DNA of 64,000 bases from Gemmata palustris (GCF_017939745.1 NZ_JAGKQQ010000001.1:2914001-2978000), one strand, 5' to 3'. Shown: positions 9,064 to 18,658, numbered from the stretch's first letter. A program made the numbers and translations. The notes: a model not told the origin generated them from the letters alone.

Positions 9064-10959
9064 TCACTTCGGCGCCTCTTTCACGGCCGGCGGAGGAACC
9101 GGGCGCGTCCCGAGCGGCGGGCGATTGGAGCCCGCTGCGTCCTCGGGATCGACGGTCACTTCGCCGCCGTCGATCGTGACATACGGCCAGAACACTTCCG
9201 GTTTGAGATTGGTCGGGAACATGCTCACGCTGCCGTCGAAGCGCAGCGCGGGAGTTCGGTCCCAGCCCTTGTCGCCGAGCGGAGGAACCGCCCCGCCAAA
9301 CGGCAGGTCGCCGGGCTTCGACCAGATGACGCCCTCCCCGGCCTCGATCACCGCGAGCGTGTTCGAGGTGCCGTCGTGGATCGACGTGATCGCAAGACCG
9401 GTCTTTTCCCCCTGCCGCAGCCACGGGCGCCCGAAGATCCCCTTCGGTTGGGGCTTTTGCAGATCGGAGCCGACGAAGCCCTGATAGAACGTCTTGCCCT
9501 TCGTGTGGTCGCGGTCGGGCGCCAGGTATACCTTCGGCATCTTCTCGATGAGCGCCTTGTTGTTCGGCCCGTCCCACGCCTCGTCCATCTTGAACTGCTT
9601 GTAGAGATTGTCTTCTTCGAGATACGGTAACAGGTGAACGCGCCAACTGAGGAGCACTTCCCCGTTCGGCCCGTAGACGTTCGTGGGGAACTTACCGTTC
9701 GCGTCGTGATAAGCGTGAAGTGCGAGGCCGATCTGCTTCAAGTTGTTCATCCGCTGCTCGGCCTTCTTGCGGCTTTGAACGGCCTGGAGCAGTTCGCCGA
9801 ACGCCTTCGACGCGGCGGGGCCGGCATCGACCTCCGCACTCGCGAGCACTGCCGTGCCCTCGGTCTTCACGGTGGCCTTCTTCAAGCTCGCGGCAAACGC
9901 GGTCACGATCGGCGCCGCGGACTTCTCGAACGGTCGGCGGCTCTCCTTCATCTCCGCGGCCCACTCGTTCAGCTTCTCGGCGACCGTCCCGATGCCCTCT
10001 TCGAGCACTGGAGCGGCCCGCTTTGCGGCGGTCGCGTCATCAAAGGTGAGCGCCAGCGTCAACTTCGCGGACTCGTTGAGATCGCCCGCGAGGACCGCGG
10101 TGCGCGACGCGAGCAGCGCGGTGTACGGCACCAGTTCGCGCGGCACGTGCCGGTCGAACTCGCGGAACACGGGCGGCAGGTGAATACCGGCCGCGAGCGT
10201 GTGGGTGCTTGCGGCCGCGAGCGCGTCGGCGAGCGGACCCGTCGCGTTCTTTTTCAGAGTCGCGCCGAGGAGCGCCATGCGCGCGCGTTCGCCGCTCGTC
10301 CCCCCGGGGAGAAACACGAGCGTGCGCTCATCGATCAGGAACAGCACGGAGAACGGGTTGCGTTCGAGCGCGTAGCACAGAGGTTCCGCGTCCCCGCCGT
10401 CCGCAGTTGCTGAGCACGAATCCGCGTCCTTCGGGTCGGGGGCCACCTCGATCGGGCGAGGGGCCGGGGACTTCACCTCTACTCTCGGCGGCGAACCACC
10501 GAAGCCGCCGCGTGGACCGCGCCCGGCATCGCCCTCGAACACGGGTTCGGCCTTCAGGCTCTTCAGCACGCGGACTTCGTTGAATGGCTCGCGCGTGGTC
10601 ACGACCAGGATCGGCTCCGCCCCGCCGCGCGGGTCGAGGCGCGGCCAGAACAGCGTCACGCGATCGATCTCCGTCGGCGCCACGCCGATCACTTCGGTGA
10701 GCCCCGCGAGCGCGTCCGGCTGCTTCGCGAGTTGCGCGAGTACCGTCTTCAGGTCCGGGTTCCGTGCGAGATCGGAAACTTTGAGCGTGATGAACGCGCC
10801 GGCCGATTTCGGCACGACCGGCAGCGCGGAAGCCGCTGGTGGCGCCTCACCGGGGGCACCCGGTTGAGGCAGTTGTTGTGCGGTGGAGGGCGCATACAAG
10901 GACAGCCCGGCCATCAGTGCCAGCGCGGGCAACAGTCGTGGCTGGATCACGGTGAACAC
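9064..10959 (-). CDS. Secreted DUF1559-domain protein, non-prepilin type
   Basis: A 631-residue protein with an N-terminal hydrophobic signal (LLPALALMAGLSLYAPSTAQ), a central alpha/beta region of about 350 residues without a recognised family, and a C-terminal DUF1559 (SBP_bac_10) region: NNLKQIGLALHAYHDANG, the SWRVHLLPYLE block, the DGTSNTLAVIEAG block and a final FDGSVSMF in place of the usual ADGSVRF. The prepilin leader found on most DUF1559 proteins is absent. It starts at a GTG; 10959 is given, but GTG 10950 has the better spaced GAGG box. It is a paralogue of the next gene on the same strand, 60 bp upstream. Function is unknown; secretion is inferred from the leader. Confidence 0.82.
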   Translation of the reverse strand: MFTVIQPRLLPALALMAGLSLYAPSTAQQLPQPGAPGEAPPAASALPVVPKSAGAFITLKVSDLARNPDLKTVLAQLAKQPDALAGLTEVIGVAPTEIDRVTLFWPRLDPRGGAEPILVVTTREPFNEVRVLKSLKAEPVFEGDAGRGPRGGFGGSPPRVEVKSPAPRPIEVAPDPKDADSCSATADGGDAEPLCYALERNPFSVLFLIDERTLVFLPGGTSGERARMALLGATLKKNATGPLADALAAASTHTLAAGIHLPPVFREFDRHVPRELVPYTALLASRTAVLAGDLNESAKLTLALTFDDATAAKRAAPVLEEGIGTVAEKLNEWAAEMKESRRPFEKSAAPIVTAFAASLKKATVKTEGTAVLASAEVDAGPAASKAFGELLQAVQSRKKAEQRMNNLKQIGLALHAYHDANGKFPTNVYGPNGEVLLSWRVHLLPYLEEDNLYKQFKMDEAWDGPNNKALIEKMPKVYLAPDRDHTKGKTFYQGFVGSDLQKPQPKGIFGRPWLRQGEKTGLAITSIHDGTSNTLAVIEAGEGVIWSKPGDLPFGGAVPPLGDKGWDRTPALRFDGSVSMFPTNLKPEVFWPYVTIDGGEVTVDPEDAAGSNRPPLGTRPVPPPAVKEAPK

Positions 10960-10989
10960 CTCGGGAAGAGGTAGGTGTTGAATGCGAAA

Positions 10990-11012
10990 CAGCGGTTCAC
11001 TTGGAACCGCTG
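10990..11012 (-). terminator. Hairpin terminator after the 11020-12633 gene
   Basis: Perfect 9-bp stem CAGCGGTTC / GAACCGCTG with a 5-nt loop, 8 nt past the stop codon on the complementary strand and followed there by a short T-run. Confidence 0.65.
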
Positions 11013-11019
11013 CGTCCGA

Positions 11020-12633
11020 TCACGGCAGGTTGATGATCTCGCCGCCCTGAATGGTGACGAGCGCACGGAGCGTCATCTCCCCGACCTTGCTCGGCCGGAG
11101 AACACGAACGCTGCCGTCGCCCATCGCAGCGATGAACTTGTCCGCGCCCTTGTCGCCGAGTTGCGGCAGCGGAAGTTTGCCGTCGAACGCGAGCACGTCC
11201 GGCTTGTACCACGGGACCGCTTCACCGGCTTCGACGATCATGAACGTGTTGCTCGTACCGTCGGTGATCTCAGTAACTCGCGGTCCCTTTTGTCCTTCCG
11301 TGAGCAACGGGCGATCGGTCCCCTTCGCGCCCTTTGGAAGAGTGAAGATGCGGAAGTACGTGTGCCCCTTCGGGGCCGGGCGCCCCGGGATCTCGAACAC
11401 CTTCGGCATCTCCATCGCTTCGAGCTTCTTCAGGTTAGCGGGATCGTCCCAGGATTTCGTGAGATCGAGCACCTTATACAAGTTGTCCTGCTCGAGGTAC
11501 GGGAGAATTTGGACGCGCCAGCTCCACGCGGACGGTTTGTCGCCGAACGGGTACACGTCACTCGGGAAGACCCCCATCGCGCTTTCGTAGTTGTACATCC
11601 CGAGCGCGAGTTGCTTGAGGTTGTTGAGCCCGCGCGCGCTGTTCGCGGCGGCCGCATAGGACTTGGGTAGTGCGGCGGCGAGCTTCGCGACCGCGTCCTG
11701 GTGAGGGAGGTCACCGGTCGCGAAGACATCGACCCCATTGGCCTCGACCTTCGTCGCTTTCAGGACCGCGATGAACGTCCCGAGCAGCGCGTATTCGGCC
11801 GAGTCCGCTTTCTCCTTGCGGACCACAAGGTCCTTCTCGGCCGCGTCCGTGACCTCACTCAGCCCTTCCTTCAGCACGGGTGCCGCGCGTTTCGCGCTCT
11901 CCGCGTCCGGGAACGTGATTTTCAGCGCGCCCTGGGCGGTCTTGTCGAAATCTGCTGCGAACGTCACCGTGCGCGCTTTGAAGAGGGCCGCGTAGGGGGC
12001 CAGTTCCTTGATCTGATCGACCCGTGCGAATTCGGCGAGCGGGCGGGCGTCCAGCGCGAACGCGATGTCGTGCTTTGTGGCGTCGGCCAGTGCGACCGCC
12101 AGCGGGCCGTCCGTCTTTTTCGCAACGAGCTGACCGACCAGCCCGGCGAGTGCGAGTTGATCGCGTTCGGGGACATACAGTACAGTCTGGTCATCCGCCA
12201 GCACGACGAGCGAAAACGCACCACCCTTGGTGCGAATAATGTTGCTACTCGCTCGCGGTTCGCGTTCGCCGTTCAAGAGCTTGATTAATTTCGCTTCGTT
12301 GTACGGCTTCTTCGTTGTGACGAGCAGCAGGGGCTCCGGATCGCGCGTCATGGCCGGCACGAACAGCGTCAGGCGCTCGATGTCGCCCATCGGCAAGCCG
12401 ATCGCATCTTCCGCCGGGCCGGACTTTTGCGCGACGAACCAGTCGCGGAGCGGTTTGAAATCGGGGTTGTCCCACAACTTGCCGACGTTCACCGTGAGGA
12501 ACCCGAACGAGTCGGTGGGTACGACCGCGAGTGCCGACGGTTTCGCGGGGGTTGCCGGCGGTTGTGAGGGCGCGGGGGGTGCCGTGGCCGAAACAAGAAG
12601 GAGCGGCACGAACAACGCGAGACGGGTGCGCAT
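11020..12633 (-). CDS. Secreted DUF1559-domain protein, paralogue of the downstream gene
   Basis: A 537-residue protein beginning MRTRLALFVPLLLVSATAP, a signal peptide rather than a prepilin leader. A GGAG box lies 7 nt before ATG 12633; the longer upstream reading frame is unlikely to be coding. The N-terminal 300 residues share a pattern with the neighbouring DUF1559 protein (for example IERLTLFVPAM here, IDRVTLFWPRL there; LLLVTTKKPYNE here, ILVVTTREPFNE there), showing a tandem duplication. The C-terminus has NNLKQLALGMYNYESAMG, the SWRVQILPYLE block, DGTSNTFMIVEAG and GDGSVRVLRP. It appears to belong to an undescribed DUF1559 subtype in which the pilin helix was replaced by a large soluble domain. 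Confidence 0.82.
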   Translation of the reverse strand: MRTRLALFVPLLLVSATAPPAPSQPPATPAKPSALAVVPTDSFGFLTVNVGKLWDNPDFKPLRDWFVAQKSGPAEDAIGLPMGDIERLTLFVPAMTRDPEPLLLVTTKKPYNEAKLIKLLNGEREPRASSNIIRTKGGAFSLVVLADDQTVLYVPERDQLALAGLVGQLVAKKTDGPLAVALADATKHDIAFALDARPLAEFARVDQIKELAPYAALFKARTVTFAADFDKTAQGALKITFPDAESAKRAAPVLKEGLSEVTDAAEKDLVVRKEKADSAEYALLGTFIAVLKATKVEANGVDVFATGDLPHQDAVAKLAAALPKSYAAAANSARGLNNLKQLALGMYNYESAMGVFPSDVYPFGDKPSAWSWRVQILPYLEQDNLYKVLDLTKSWDDPANLKKLEAMEMPKVFEIPGRPAPKGHTYFRIFTLPKGAKGTDRPLLTEGQKGPRVTEITDGTSNTFMIVEAGEAVPWYKPDVLAFDGKLPLPQLGDKGADKFIAAMGDGSVRVLRPSKVGEMTLRALVTIQGGEIINLP

Positions 12634-12753
12634 AGGAGAACTCCGGGAGCGAGACGTGCGGGCCGACGGTCCCAGAGATAATACCGCGAAGCGCGCGCCG
12701 GGGCCAACACCCGCCAACGGGCTTTATCACGTCTTCACACCGGAGTCATTTCA

Positions 12754-14154
12754 TCAATATGCGTGTTTCTGCTTTGAAAAGAGCATGCGCCAGACCGTGA
12801 GGAACACGATCCGCAGATCGAAAAGTGGGTTCCAGTGACTGATGTAGTAAAGATCGAACTGAACGCGCTTGCGGAGCGACGAGTTCCCGCGCCAGCCGTT
12901 CACCTGTGCCCACCCGGTGATCCCGGCTTTCACCGCGTGGCGGGCGTTGTAGTTGGGGATCGACTTCGCGAACTGCCGCACGAACACCGGGCGCTCCGGG
13001 CGCGGGCCGACGATGCTCATGTCGCCCCACAGCACGTTGAAGAATTGCGGCAGTTCGTCCATGTTCGTGGCGCGCAGGATGGCCCCCAACCGCGTGCGCC
13101 GCGGGTCGTTCTTCGCGGTCATCTGCGGGCCGTTTGCTTCCGCGTCCGCGCGCAGCGAACGGAACTTCATCATCATGAACGAGCTGCCGTTCAGCCCGCA
13201 CCGCTCTTGCCGATAGAGGACCGGGCCGGGACTGGTGAGCTTGACGAGCGCCGCGATCAGCGCCATGAGCGGCCCGGTCAACACGATCGCGACGAGCGCG
13301 AGGCAAATATCCATGACGCGCTTCACGACCACGTTCAGCCCGTGGTGCGGGTTCTCGCGCAACCCGACCACCGTCATGCCGTGGATCTGAGTCGTGGTGA
13401 ACGTCATGCCCGCGATTGCCGGGAGATCGGCGATGAGTTGCACGTCCACGACCGTCTGCGACAGGGCCGTGAACACCCGGCGCGCGTCCGCGTAGCGGTT
13501 GAGGGGGAGCGCAACGAATACGTGTTCGATGTGGTGCTTTTCAACGAGTTCTGGCAACTCCGCGAGGGAGCCGAGGAGCGGCAAATCTGCCCCGGACCCG
13601 CGGTGCGCATCGTCCTCGACGTAGCCCAGGGGTTGAATGCCGGACCAGTTCACAGTGCGAAGCGTGCGCACCGTGCGCCGCGCGAGCCGGCCCGTGCCGA
13701 CGACCAGCGCGTGACTCTGATTCACCCCGCGCGCACGGAGCCGGCGCATTCCGGTCCAACTGGCGCGCCGGGCCACGAGCAAGGAGCAAAGTGTCCCCAC
13801 GGCGAACATCACCATCGCGCCGCGGGACTCGTACTGTGCTTGGCGGGCGAAACTGGTCGCCATCACAAGAAGGGACATCAGCCCGACGCCGCGAGCCACC
13901 GCCGCGAGTTCTTCACGGAACCGCCGCAACCGGTGGACCTCGTACATCCCGGCGATTCGGTACGCGATGCCCCCGACGAGCAGAATGAGCGGTAGCGTGC
14001 GGAGGTACAGAACGAAGTCTGGAACACCGCGGTGCGCGGTGAAGAAACCCGAGTGGAACCGCACGAAGTACGCAGCGACCCACGCCCCTGCTGTAAGGGC
14101 CACGTCCCAAACGAGGAACCAAGCAACGAGTGACTGACTGACTCGGCGGACCAT
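12754..14154 (-). CDS. Undecaprenyl-phosphate sugar phosphotransferase (polyprenyl glycosylphosphotransferase)
   Basis: A 466-residue membrane enzyme of the WcaJ/PssY kind that transfers a sugar phosphate to undecaprenyl phosphate to begin exopolysaccharide or O-antigen synthesis. Four N-terminal helices (about 10-120) precede a nucleotide-binding-like CoA_binding_3 region (ALVVGTGRLARRTVRTL), then a fifth helix (VMDICLALVAIVLTGPLMAL) and the catalytic Bac_transf domain with LYRQERCGLNG, MMKFRSLRADAE, ATNMDELPQFFNVLWGDMS and VGPRPERP. Length and order match the family. No glycosyltransferase genes are next to it; its neighbours are DUF1559 genes. Confidence 0.92.
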   Translation of the reverse strand: MVRRVSQSLVAWFLVWDVALTAGAWVAAYFVRFHSGFFTAHRGVPDFVLYLRTLPLILLVGGIAYRIAGMYEVHRLRRFREELAAVARGVGLMSLLVMATSFARQAQYESRGAMVMFAVGTLCSLLVARRASWTGMRRLRARGVNQSHALVVGTGRLARRTVRTLRTVNWSGIQPLGYVEDDAHRGSGADLPLLGSLAELPELVEKHHIEHVFVALPLNRYADARRVFTALSQTVVDVQLIADLPAIAGMTFTTTQIHGMTVVGLRENPHHGLNVVVKRVMDICLALVAIVLTGPLMALIAALVKLTSPGPVLYRQERCGLNGSSFMMMKFRSLRADAEANGPQMTAKNDPRRTRLGAILRATNMDELPQFFNVLWGDMSIVGPRPERPVFVRQFAKSIPNYNARHAVKAGITGWAQVNGWRGNSSLRKRVQFDLYYISHWNPLFDLRIVFLTVWRMLFSKQKHAY

Positions 14155-14298
14155 CGGGCGCCCCTGCCCTTCGTTCTACGCGCCATCGTAGCGCGGCCCG
14201 AGACGGTAGCACCCGTGCCGCGCCGCGTCAAGATGGGTAGAATTCCCATCGACATTGCGCGCCCGCCGCGCTCAGTCCCAGTGACCGAGGACCGATCC

Positions 14299-14475
14299 GT
14301 GCCGAACTCCGACCAGTTGCTCGCGAAGCTTTATGCACTACGTAAGGATTATGCCGACGACCCCGAAGACGAGACGTATCAGGCGCTGCACCACGCCTTC
14401 CTGTTCATCAGCTACAACATGGCCGCCTTCAAGGACTATGTGAAGAACGAAGCCGAGAAGGAAGAGAAACAATAA
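14299..14475 (+). CDS. Small hypothetical protein
   Basis: A 58-residue acidic, helical protein (MPNSDQLLAKLYALRKDYAD...) ending in a charged tail NEAEKEEKQ. I do not recognise it. GTG 14299 was chosen because GAGGA stands about 8 nt upstream; an in-frame GTG at 14281 and an ATG further upstream would add residues with no protein-like composition. It is divergent from the sugar transferase. Codon use fits the neighbourhood, which supports a real gene. Confidence 0.6.
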   Translation: MPNSDQLLAKLYALRKDYADDPEDETYQALHHAFLFISYNMAAFKDYVKNEAEKEEKQ

Positions 14476-14834
14476 CGGGCGCGCGGGTGCGGGGCCTCGA
14501 TCGGACCGACCCGAACCACACCGGGTGGCTGGCTCAAATGCGTGCATTCCGGCAGGCACTGGGGTCCGAGCGCCGGGCGCGGCTCCAACTTGTACAAGAG
14601 CGACAGCCAGGCGCGTACCCCCGCGGCACGGCACCCGACCGACGAGCGGGTGCGGGTGGCACTCGATGATGTGATGCACCGGGGCTGAGGAGCAATCATC
14701 CGATTGAGCGCGCGAGTGCAGAAGGTGGAGAGGCCGAGCCCCGGTGCGACGCGCGCGCTCCGGCGCGCAGCCGAGCGACGCGGACCCGTGTCGGTGGCGC
14801 GGCGGGTTCGTAGTCGGGCGCCCTTCTGAACGCC
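14476..14834. other. Intergenic region without a recognisable gene
   Basis: About 360 bp between a plus-strand small gene and the end of a minus-strand gene. Short open frames exist on both strands but none has a ribosome-binding site or a protein-like composition. GC-rich local palindromes near 14745-14770 may end transcription. Confidence 0.5.
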
Positions 14835-16046
14835 TCAAATTGCGTGCCACGACATGCACGCGGGAGTGGACGTCTCGATTTGTCGGATCAGTTTGGCCGT
14901 TGGCCCCCCGAAGCGGGCGGGATCGAGTCGGGCGGCTTCGCGGAGGTGTTCGAGCGCCAAACCGGGGCGCCCGCCGTCGTGGTAGTGCTGCCCGAGCTGA
15001 AAGTGAAAGTGCGCGGCGCGATCCGGTAGCACTTCGAGACCGTATTTTAGGGCACGTTCCGCGTCCGCCGGGCGCCGATCGGAGCGGGCGTTAAATGCCC
15101 GCCCTTCAATCGCGGTGAAGCACGCCTCGCGCGCCGGCGGGCTCATTTCCGCGCGCGGGGAAAACTTTTCCAGCACGCGCGAGTACAACTCGTCACTTTC
15201 CGCCCACCGCTCCTGGTCGCGGTGGACGGTCGCGAGGAGCAGCGCCACGGTGTCGTTCGCAGCGAGGGGTTCGAGCAGCGTGGCGGCTTCGTCGAGCCGA
15301 TCGATTTGAATCATCAGGAGCGCGCGGTTGAGTCGGTCGCTCGGTTTCGCGTTCGCCGGGAGCGGTTGGTCCCCGGACCGTTTGAGTCGTGGAATCGTCG
15401 TGGCGAGATCCTTGCGAATCGCTGCGGGCAGTTTCTTACCAACGGGCCGATCGCTCCCGAGTTCGATCAAGCCCGTCAGCACGGCATCGGCCCGCACGAT
15501 CCGTTCGCGCTGGATCAAGTCGCCGGCCTGTTCGGTCCGCGCTGCAACAACAGCCTCGGCGAAAAGGCCGCACGGGAGAACCGCAACCCCCGTTGCCAAC
15601 CCAAACAGCACCCCGGGATTCATAAGCAGGCGGGCATTTGAATCAGATGTGCCCGTGGCCACAATACACCACGGCAACGCCATCACGAAAGCGATCGCGG
15701 CGCGAAGCACCAGGAGGGGGACCGCCCCGAACTCCCCCCCACTGATGGCATCGCCGAATGCCGGGCACACCTGCGTACCGAGCGCGGCGGCTCCGACACC
15801 GATTCCCGCCCACAGTGCTCCGGTCGAACCGTTCACCGCGGGGACCGAGCGCAGCCACCCGGCAACGAGTAACCCCAGCGGCAGTGCGGTCACGAGGTGC
15901 GCCACGAGCACGCGCGCCCACCCGAACGGCGCCGCGGTCAGCCCCGCGGCGAGGCGCTCGTCTGTGTCCCCGAAGTGTAGAATGCCGGCGGGAACTACCA
16001 CCGCGAGAACGCACCCGGCGGCGAAGCGCAAATCCGAGGGCATCAT
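14835..16046 (-). CDS. Membrane protein with C-terminal TPR-like repeats
   Basis: A 403-residue protein starting MMPSDLRFAAGCVLAVVVP, with about five hydrophobic helices in the first 200 residues and a cytoplasmic or periplasmic C-terminal half made of helix-turn-helix repeats of TPR type (NRALLMIQIDRLDEAATLLEPL, LGQHYHDGGRPGLALEHLRE). The ATG at 16046 overlaps the stop of the upstream gene (ATGA), so the two are translationally coupled. No enzymatic motif is visible. It probably works in a complex with the upstream membrane protein. Confidence 0.75.
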   Translation of the reverse strand: MMPSDLRFAAGCVLAVVVPAGILHFGDTDERLAAGLTAAPFGWARVLVAHLVTALPLGLLVAGWLRSVPAVNGSTGALWAGIGVGAAALGTQVCPAFGDAISGGEFGAVPLLVLRAAIAFVMALPWCIVATGTSDSNARLLMNPGVLFGLATGVAVLPCGLFAEAVVAARTEQAGDLIQRERIVRADAVLTGLIELGSDRPVGKKLPAAIRKDLATTIPRLKRSGDQPLPANAKPSDRLNRALLMIQIDRLDEAATLLEPLAANDTVALLLATVHRDQERWAESDELYSRVLEKFSPRAEMSPPAREACFTAIEGRAFNARSDRRPADAERALKYGLEVLPDRAAHFHFQLGQHYHDGGRPGLALEHLREAARLDPARFGGPTAKLIRQIETSTPACMSWHAI

Positions 16047-17053
16047 GGTTGCGTAACCCCCAGGGCCGCGGCCGTTTCCGGCCGGCGCAGTTTCCAGATC
16101 ATCCCGTCGAAGGCGTAGTGAACGAACGCGGCCCACAGGTTCAGTCCCTGCCAGAGCACGACCAGCCCACTATCCGGGCGCGACGCCAGCACCCCGACCG
16201 AACCGAGCGCGAGAACGTACCCGCCCAGAAACAGCGTCCAGTACCGGGCAAGTGTGCGGAACCGGCCCGGGCTCCCGACCGCCTCGCGCCGGCGCGCGTA
16301 GTGCGTAACGATCGCGAGATACTCCACCGCGTGGAACATGGAACCGGCGGCGGCGAAGATCACCACGAACCCGGACCAACCGAAGTGCAAGCTGAGTACG
16401 AACCCGGTGTAGAGCGCGCACACGCTCGCGAGGTACGCGAGCTTCCCGATCCGGTCGCGTGTGGCTCCGATGAAATTGGTGAGAATGAGCGCGACCGGAA
16501 CCACGAGCACGGCCCAGTCGGTTCCCTTTAACCACGGAAGGTACGAAGTGTCGGCCTCGATCCCGCCCGTGGCCCACCCCGCGGCGCGGAGCGCGCCGTA
16601 AGTCACGAAGGCGCGCAGCCCCCAGCGCTCGAGCCACGCGGACCCGCCACCGACCTTGCGCGCGTACATGCGGAGCACGCCCGCGTGCTGGCTCGCAAAG
16701 TGCCAGGAATTCCAGATGTAATCGACGAGTGCGAGGCAGAGGAACGCGCCGGTGCCGAAGAACGCCCCTGTTACGAGAACGGCCACGAGCGCTGCAACGG
16801 CTACGAGTTTGTGTGTTTGGGCGCTGCGCCGGTCCGTGTCGGTGAGGACGAGGACGAGCGTGATCCACCGGTGGGGGAGCGTGAGGAAATAGACCTGCCA
16901 GAAATCGATGGCCGTATCGGTCCGGGTCGCGAGCCCCGGGAGCAAAAGGAGCAGCCAGCCGAGGTTCGCGAGGAAGAGCAGATCGAAGACCGGGGAGACG
17001 ATCCACCCCCGGTTCGCCGCAGTTACGGGAGCGGGGCGGTCTTGATCTTCCAC
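16043..17053 (-). CDS. Polytopic membrane protein with conserved-looking histidines
   Basis: A 336-residue protein with roughly eight membrane helices. Histidines lie at helix ends (LPHRWITLV, WNSWHFASQHAGVLR, SMFHAVEYLAIVTHY, FVHYAFDGMIWKLR), the sort of spacing that can bind metal or haem, but I cannot place it in a family. GTG 17053 was preferred because AAGGAAGGGGA stands just before it; it overlaps the upstream lipoprotein gene by 31 bp. A longer start at GTG 17080 lacks a ribosome site. It forms a coupled run with the lipoprotein and the TPR membrane protein. Confidence 0.75.
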   Translation of the reverse strand: MEDQDRPAPVTAANRGWIVSPVFDLLFLANLGWLLLLLPGLATRTDTAIDFWQVYFLTLPHRWITLVLVLTDTDRRSAQTHKLVAVAALVAVLVTGAFFGTGAFLCLALVDYIWNSWHFASQHAGVLRMYARKVGGGSAWLERWGLRAFVTYGALRAAGWATGGIEADTSYLPWLKGTDWAVLVVPVALILTNFIGATRDRIGKLAYLASVCALYTGFVLSLHFGWSGFVVIFAAAGSMFHAVEYLAIVTHYARRREAVGSPGRFRTLARYWTLFLGGYVLALGSVGVLASRPDSGLVVLWQGLNLWAAFVHYAFDGMIWKLRRPETAAALGVTQP

Positions 17054-17403
17054 TTGTCCCCTTCCTTCTCGAAGGTCCACTCGACCTCACCCACCTTTTC
17101 TCCCGTTGGCTTGTCGATCCGAACTTTGCAGGTCGCGGTCTCGCCCGCGATGGCCGGTTTGCCCTGAACCGCGTAATCGTAGGGGGCGAGTTTCTTCGGG
17201 TCGGGCGGTTTCGTGCCCTTCACAAACATTTCGACCGTCCGTTTCTGGTTCCCCTTTGCGTCGTTCATGTCTTCGATGAGGAGCGCGACGCGCCGCCCCT
17301 CTTCACCGCCCATATCGGCCCCAGTGCCGACCCCCGAGGAACCGCAACCGACCGCGGAGAGCGCAAGAGCGATAGCACAACACGAGGCACGCGCGCCGAA
17401 CAT
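17023..17403 (-). CDS. Small predicted lipoprotein
   Basis: A 126-residue protein with a signal peptide ending at the lipobox-like AVGC (C20), followed by a Gly/Ser linker and a compact beta-rich domain (GETATCKVRIDKPTGEKVGEVEWTFEKE). The last part describes a small barrel or cystatin-like fold typical of planctomycete surface lipoproteins; no function can be given. Its stop lies inside the beginning of the next gene, so they share an mRNA. Confidence 0.72.
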   Translation of the reverse strand: MFGARASCCAIALALSAVGCGSSGVGTGADMGGEEGRRVALLIEDMNDAKGNQKRTVEMFVKGTKPPDPKKLAPYDYAVQGKPAIAGETATCKVRIDKPTGEKVGEVEWTFEKEGDKWKIKTAPLP

Positions 17404-17432
17404 CGGAACTCCCCGCCAGTGTGTCGAAAACC

Positions 17433-17457
17433 GCGTGCCGGCCCAACGCCGGCACGC
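17433..17457 (-). terminator. Rho-independent terminator
   Basis: Perfect 10-bp stem GCGTGCCGGC / GCCGGCACGC with a 5-nt loop; on the complementary strand it is followed by GGTTTTCG. It lies 13 nt after the stop of the DUF1559 gene at 17471. Confidence 0.75.
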
Positions 17458-17470
17458 ACAGGATCGGGTT

Positions 17471-18658
17471 TTAATCGATGTTCACGACCTCGCCGCCGTT
17501 CGCGGTACACAGTGCCGACCACTGCTGGGCGCTAATACCCTCGCGGATGAAACGAACGGACCCGTCGGCAAGTACCGCGTTGACTCCCCCCGTGTGCTTG
17601 CTGCGTGCGGCAACGGCCCATTGCCCCCCGGTGGTGGGATCGAGGTTGCGGTCTAAGGTGCAAAACATTGGGTCGCCGGCCGGTTTCGCAGCCAGATCAC
17701 CCGAGGGGGGACACCCCTGGGTGATGTCCGTACCGCGCGAGTTCGGCGGGAACGCACCACTGAAAGAGTTGCCGCCCATCATTGGGCAGAGCATCGCACC
17801 GCGCACGTCCCGGTTCATGGCACTCGAGGTCGACGACGTTCGACCGTCCGGGACGTGATTGGCCAGCAGTTCGCTCAGCATTACGGTGTTCGAGGTGCCG
17901 TCGCCGATACCAGTGATTCGGGTTCCCTTACCGGCCGCGAACCGATCTCCGTAAGGGAATTTTTTGACGTCCGTTACGGCTTTGAACACGCCCGCGAGTT
18001 GCGAATTGCCCCGCGGCGTTGCGTCGCGCATGAACCCGCCACCGAAGCACGCGACGTAATTGCCCTTATACAGATTCTCGAGGTTCAAATCGTTGTAATG
18101 TATTTCGGACTGTTCCGCGCTGGGGCACTGCATGAATTTGCGGATGTAGCTCTGCGTGTCAATATCCGGGCGGCGCTGCGGGAGACCGTCCAGGTTGTCC
18201 CACGGGCACGACTCGTTCAGGTCGTCGGAAGCCACGCCCTGTTGAACGCGCTGGTCGAGCGTCGTTTGCTCCATGTAAGAGTTGACGTGCATCACCCACG
18301 CGGGGCCGAACACTTCGGCCCTCGTCACGATCCCGCCCCCTTGAGAACCCGTGACTACGAAGGCGGGGAAGTTCGGGTACGACCCGCGCACCGAGCCATC
18401 GGAGTTTTGGTTATTCGGCGCTGAGGTATACGATTCCGAAAAAGTCACGTAACCCGGCGGGAAGCTGCCCGTCGTGCTTTCCAGGTTGTGCATCGCTAGA
18501 CCGAGCTGCTTCAGATTGTTCTGGCACTTCATGCGCGCGGCGGCCTCGCGCACCTTTTGCACGGCCGGGAGTAACAGTCCGATCAAAATGGCGATAATCG
18601 CGATAACAACAAGGAGTTCGATCAGTGTAAACCCACGCCAACGGTCCGGGCGGTTCAT
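17471..18658 (-). CDS. DUF1559 pseudopilin-like protein
   Basis: A 395-residue protein with a type IV prepilin/pseudopilin leader: short basic start MNRPDRWRG, then [20 protein letters not shown] with the conserved Glu at position 5 of the mature form. The DUF1559 body follows ([34 protein letters not shown]) and ends in [14 protein letters not shown]. Members are cleaved by a prepilin peptidase and are very abundant in planctomycetes, where they are thought to be surface or periplasmic. GGAG lies about 8 nt before ATG 18658. The protein stands alone, with its own terminator. Confidence 0.93.
   Translation of the reverse strand: MNRPDRWRGFTLIELLVVIAIIAILIGLLLPAVQKVREAAARMKCQNNLKQLGLAMHNLESTTGSFPPGYVTFSESYTSAPNNQNSDGSVRGSYPNFPAFVVTGSQGGGIVTRAEVFGPAWVMHVNSYMEQTTLDQRVQQGVASDDLNESCPWDNLDGLPQRRPDIDTQSYIRKFMQCPSAEQSEIHYNDLNLENLYKGNYVACFGGGFMRDATPRGNSQLAGVFKAVTDVKKFPYGDRFAAGKGTRITGIGDGTSNTVMLSELLANHVPDGRTSSTSSAMNRDVRGAMLCPMMGGNSFSGAFPPNSRGTDITQGCPPSGDLAAKPAGDPMFCTLDRNLDPTTGGQWAVAARSKHTGGVNAVLADGSVRFIREGISAQQWSALCTANGGEVVNID

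Noticed and set aside
14231-14249. Small palindrome GATGGG-TAGAATT-CCCATC upstream of the 58-residue gene.
   Set aside because: Could be an operator or part of a promoter, but 6-bp arms are expected by chance.
14487-14669. 60-codon plus-strand frame.
   Set aside because: Arg-rich, no ribosome site, no similarity noticed.
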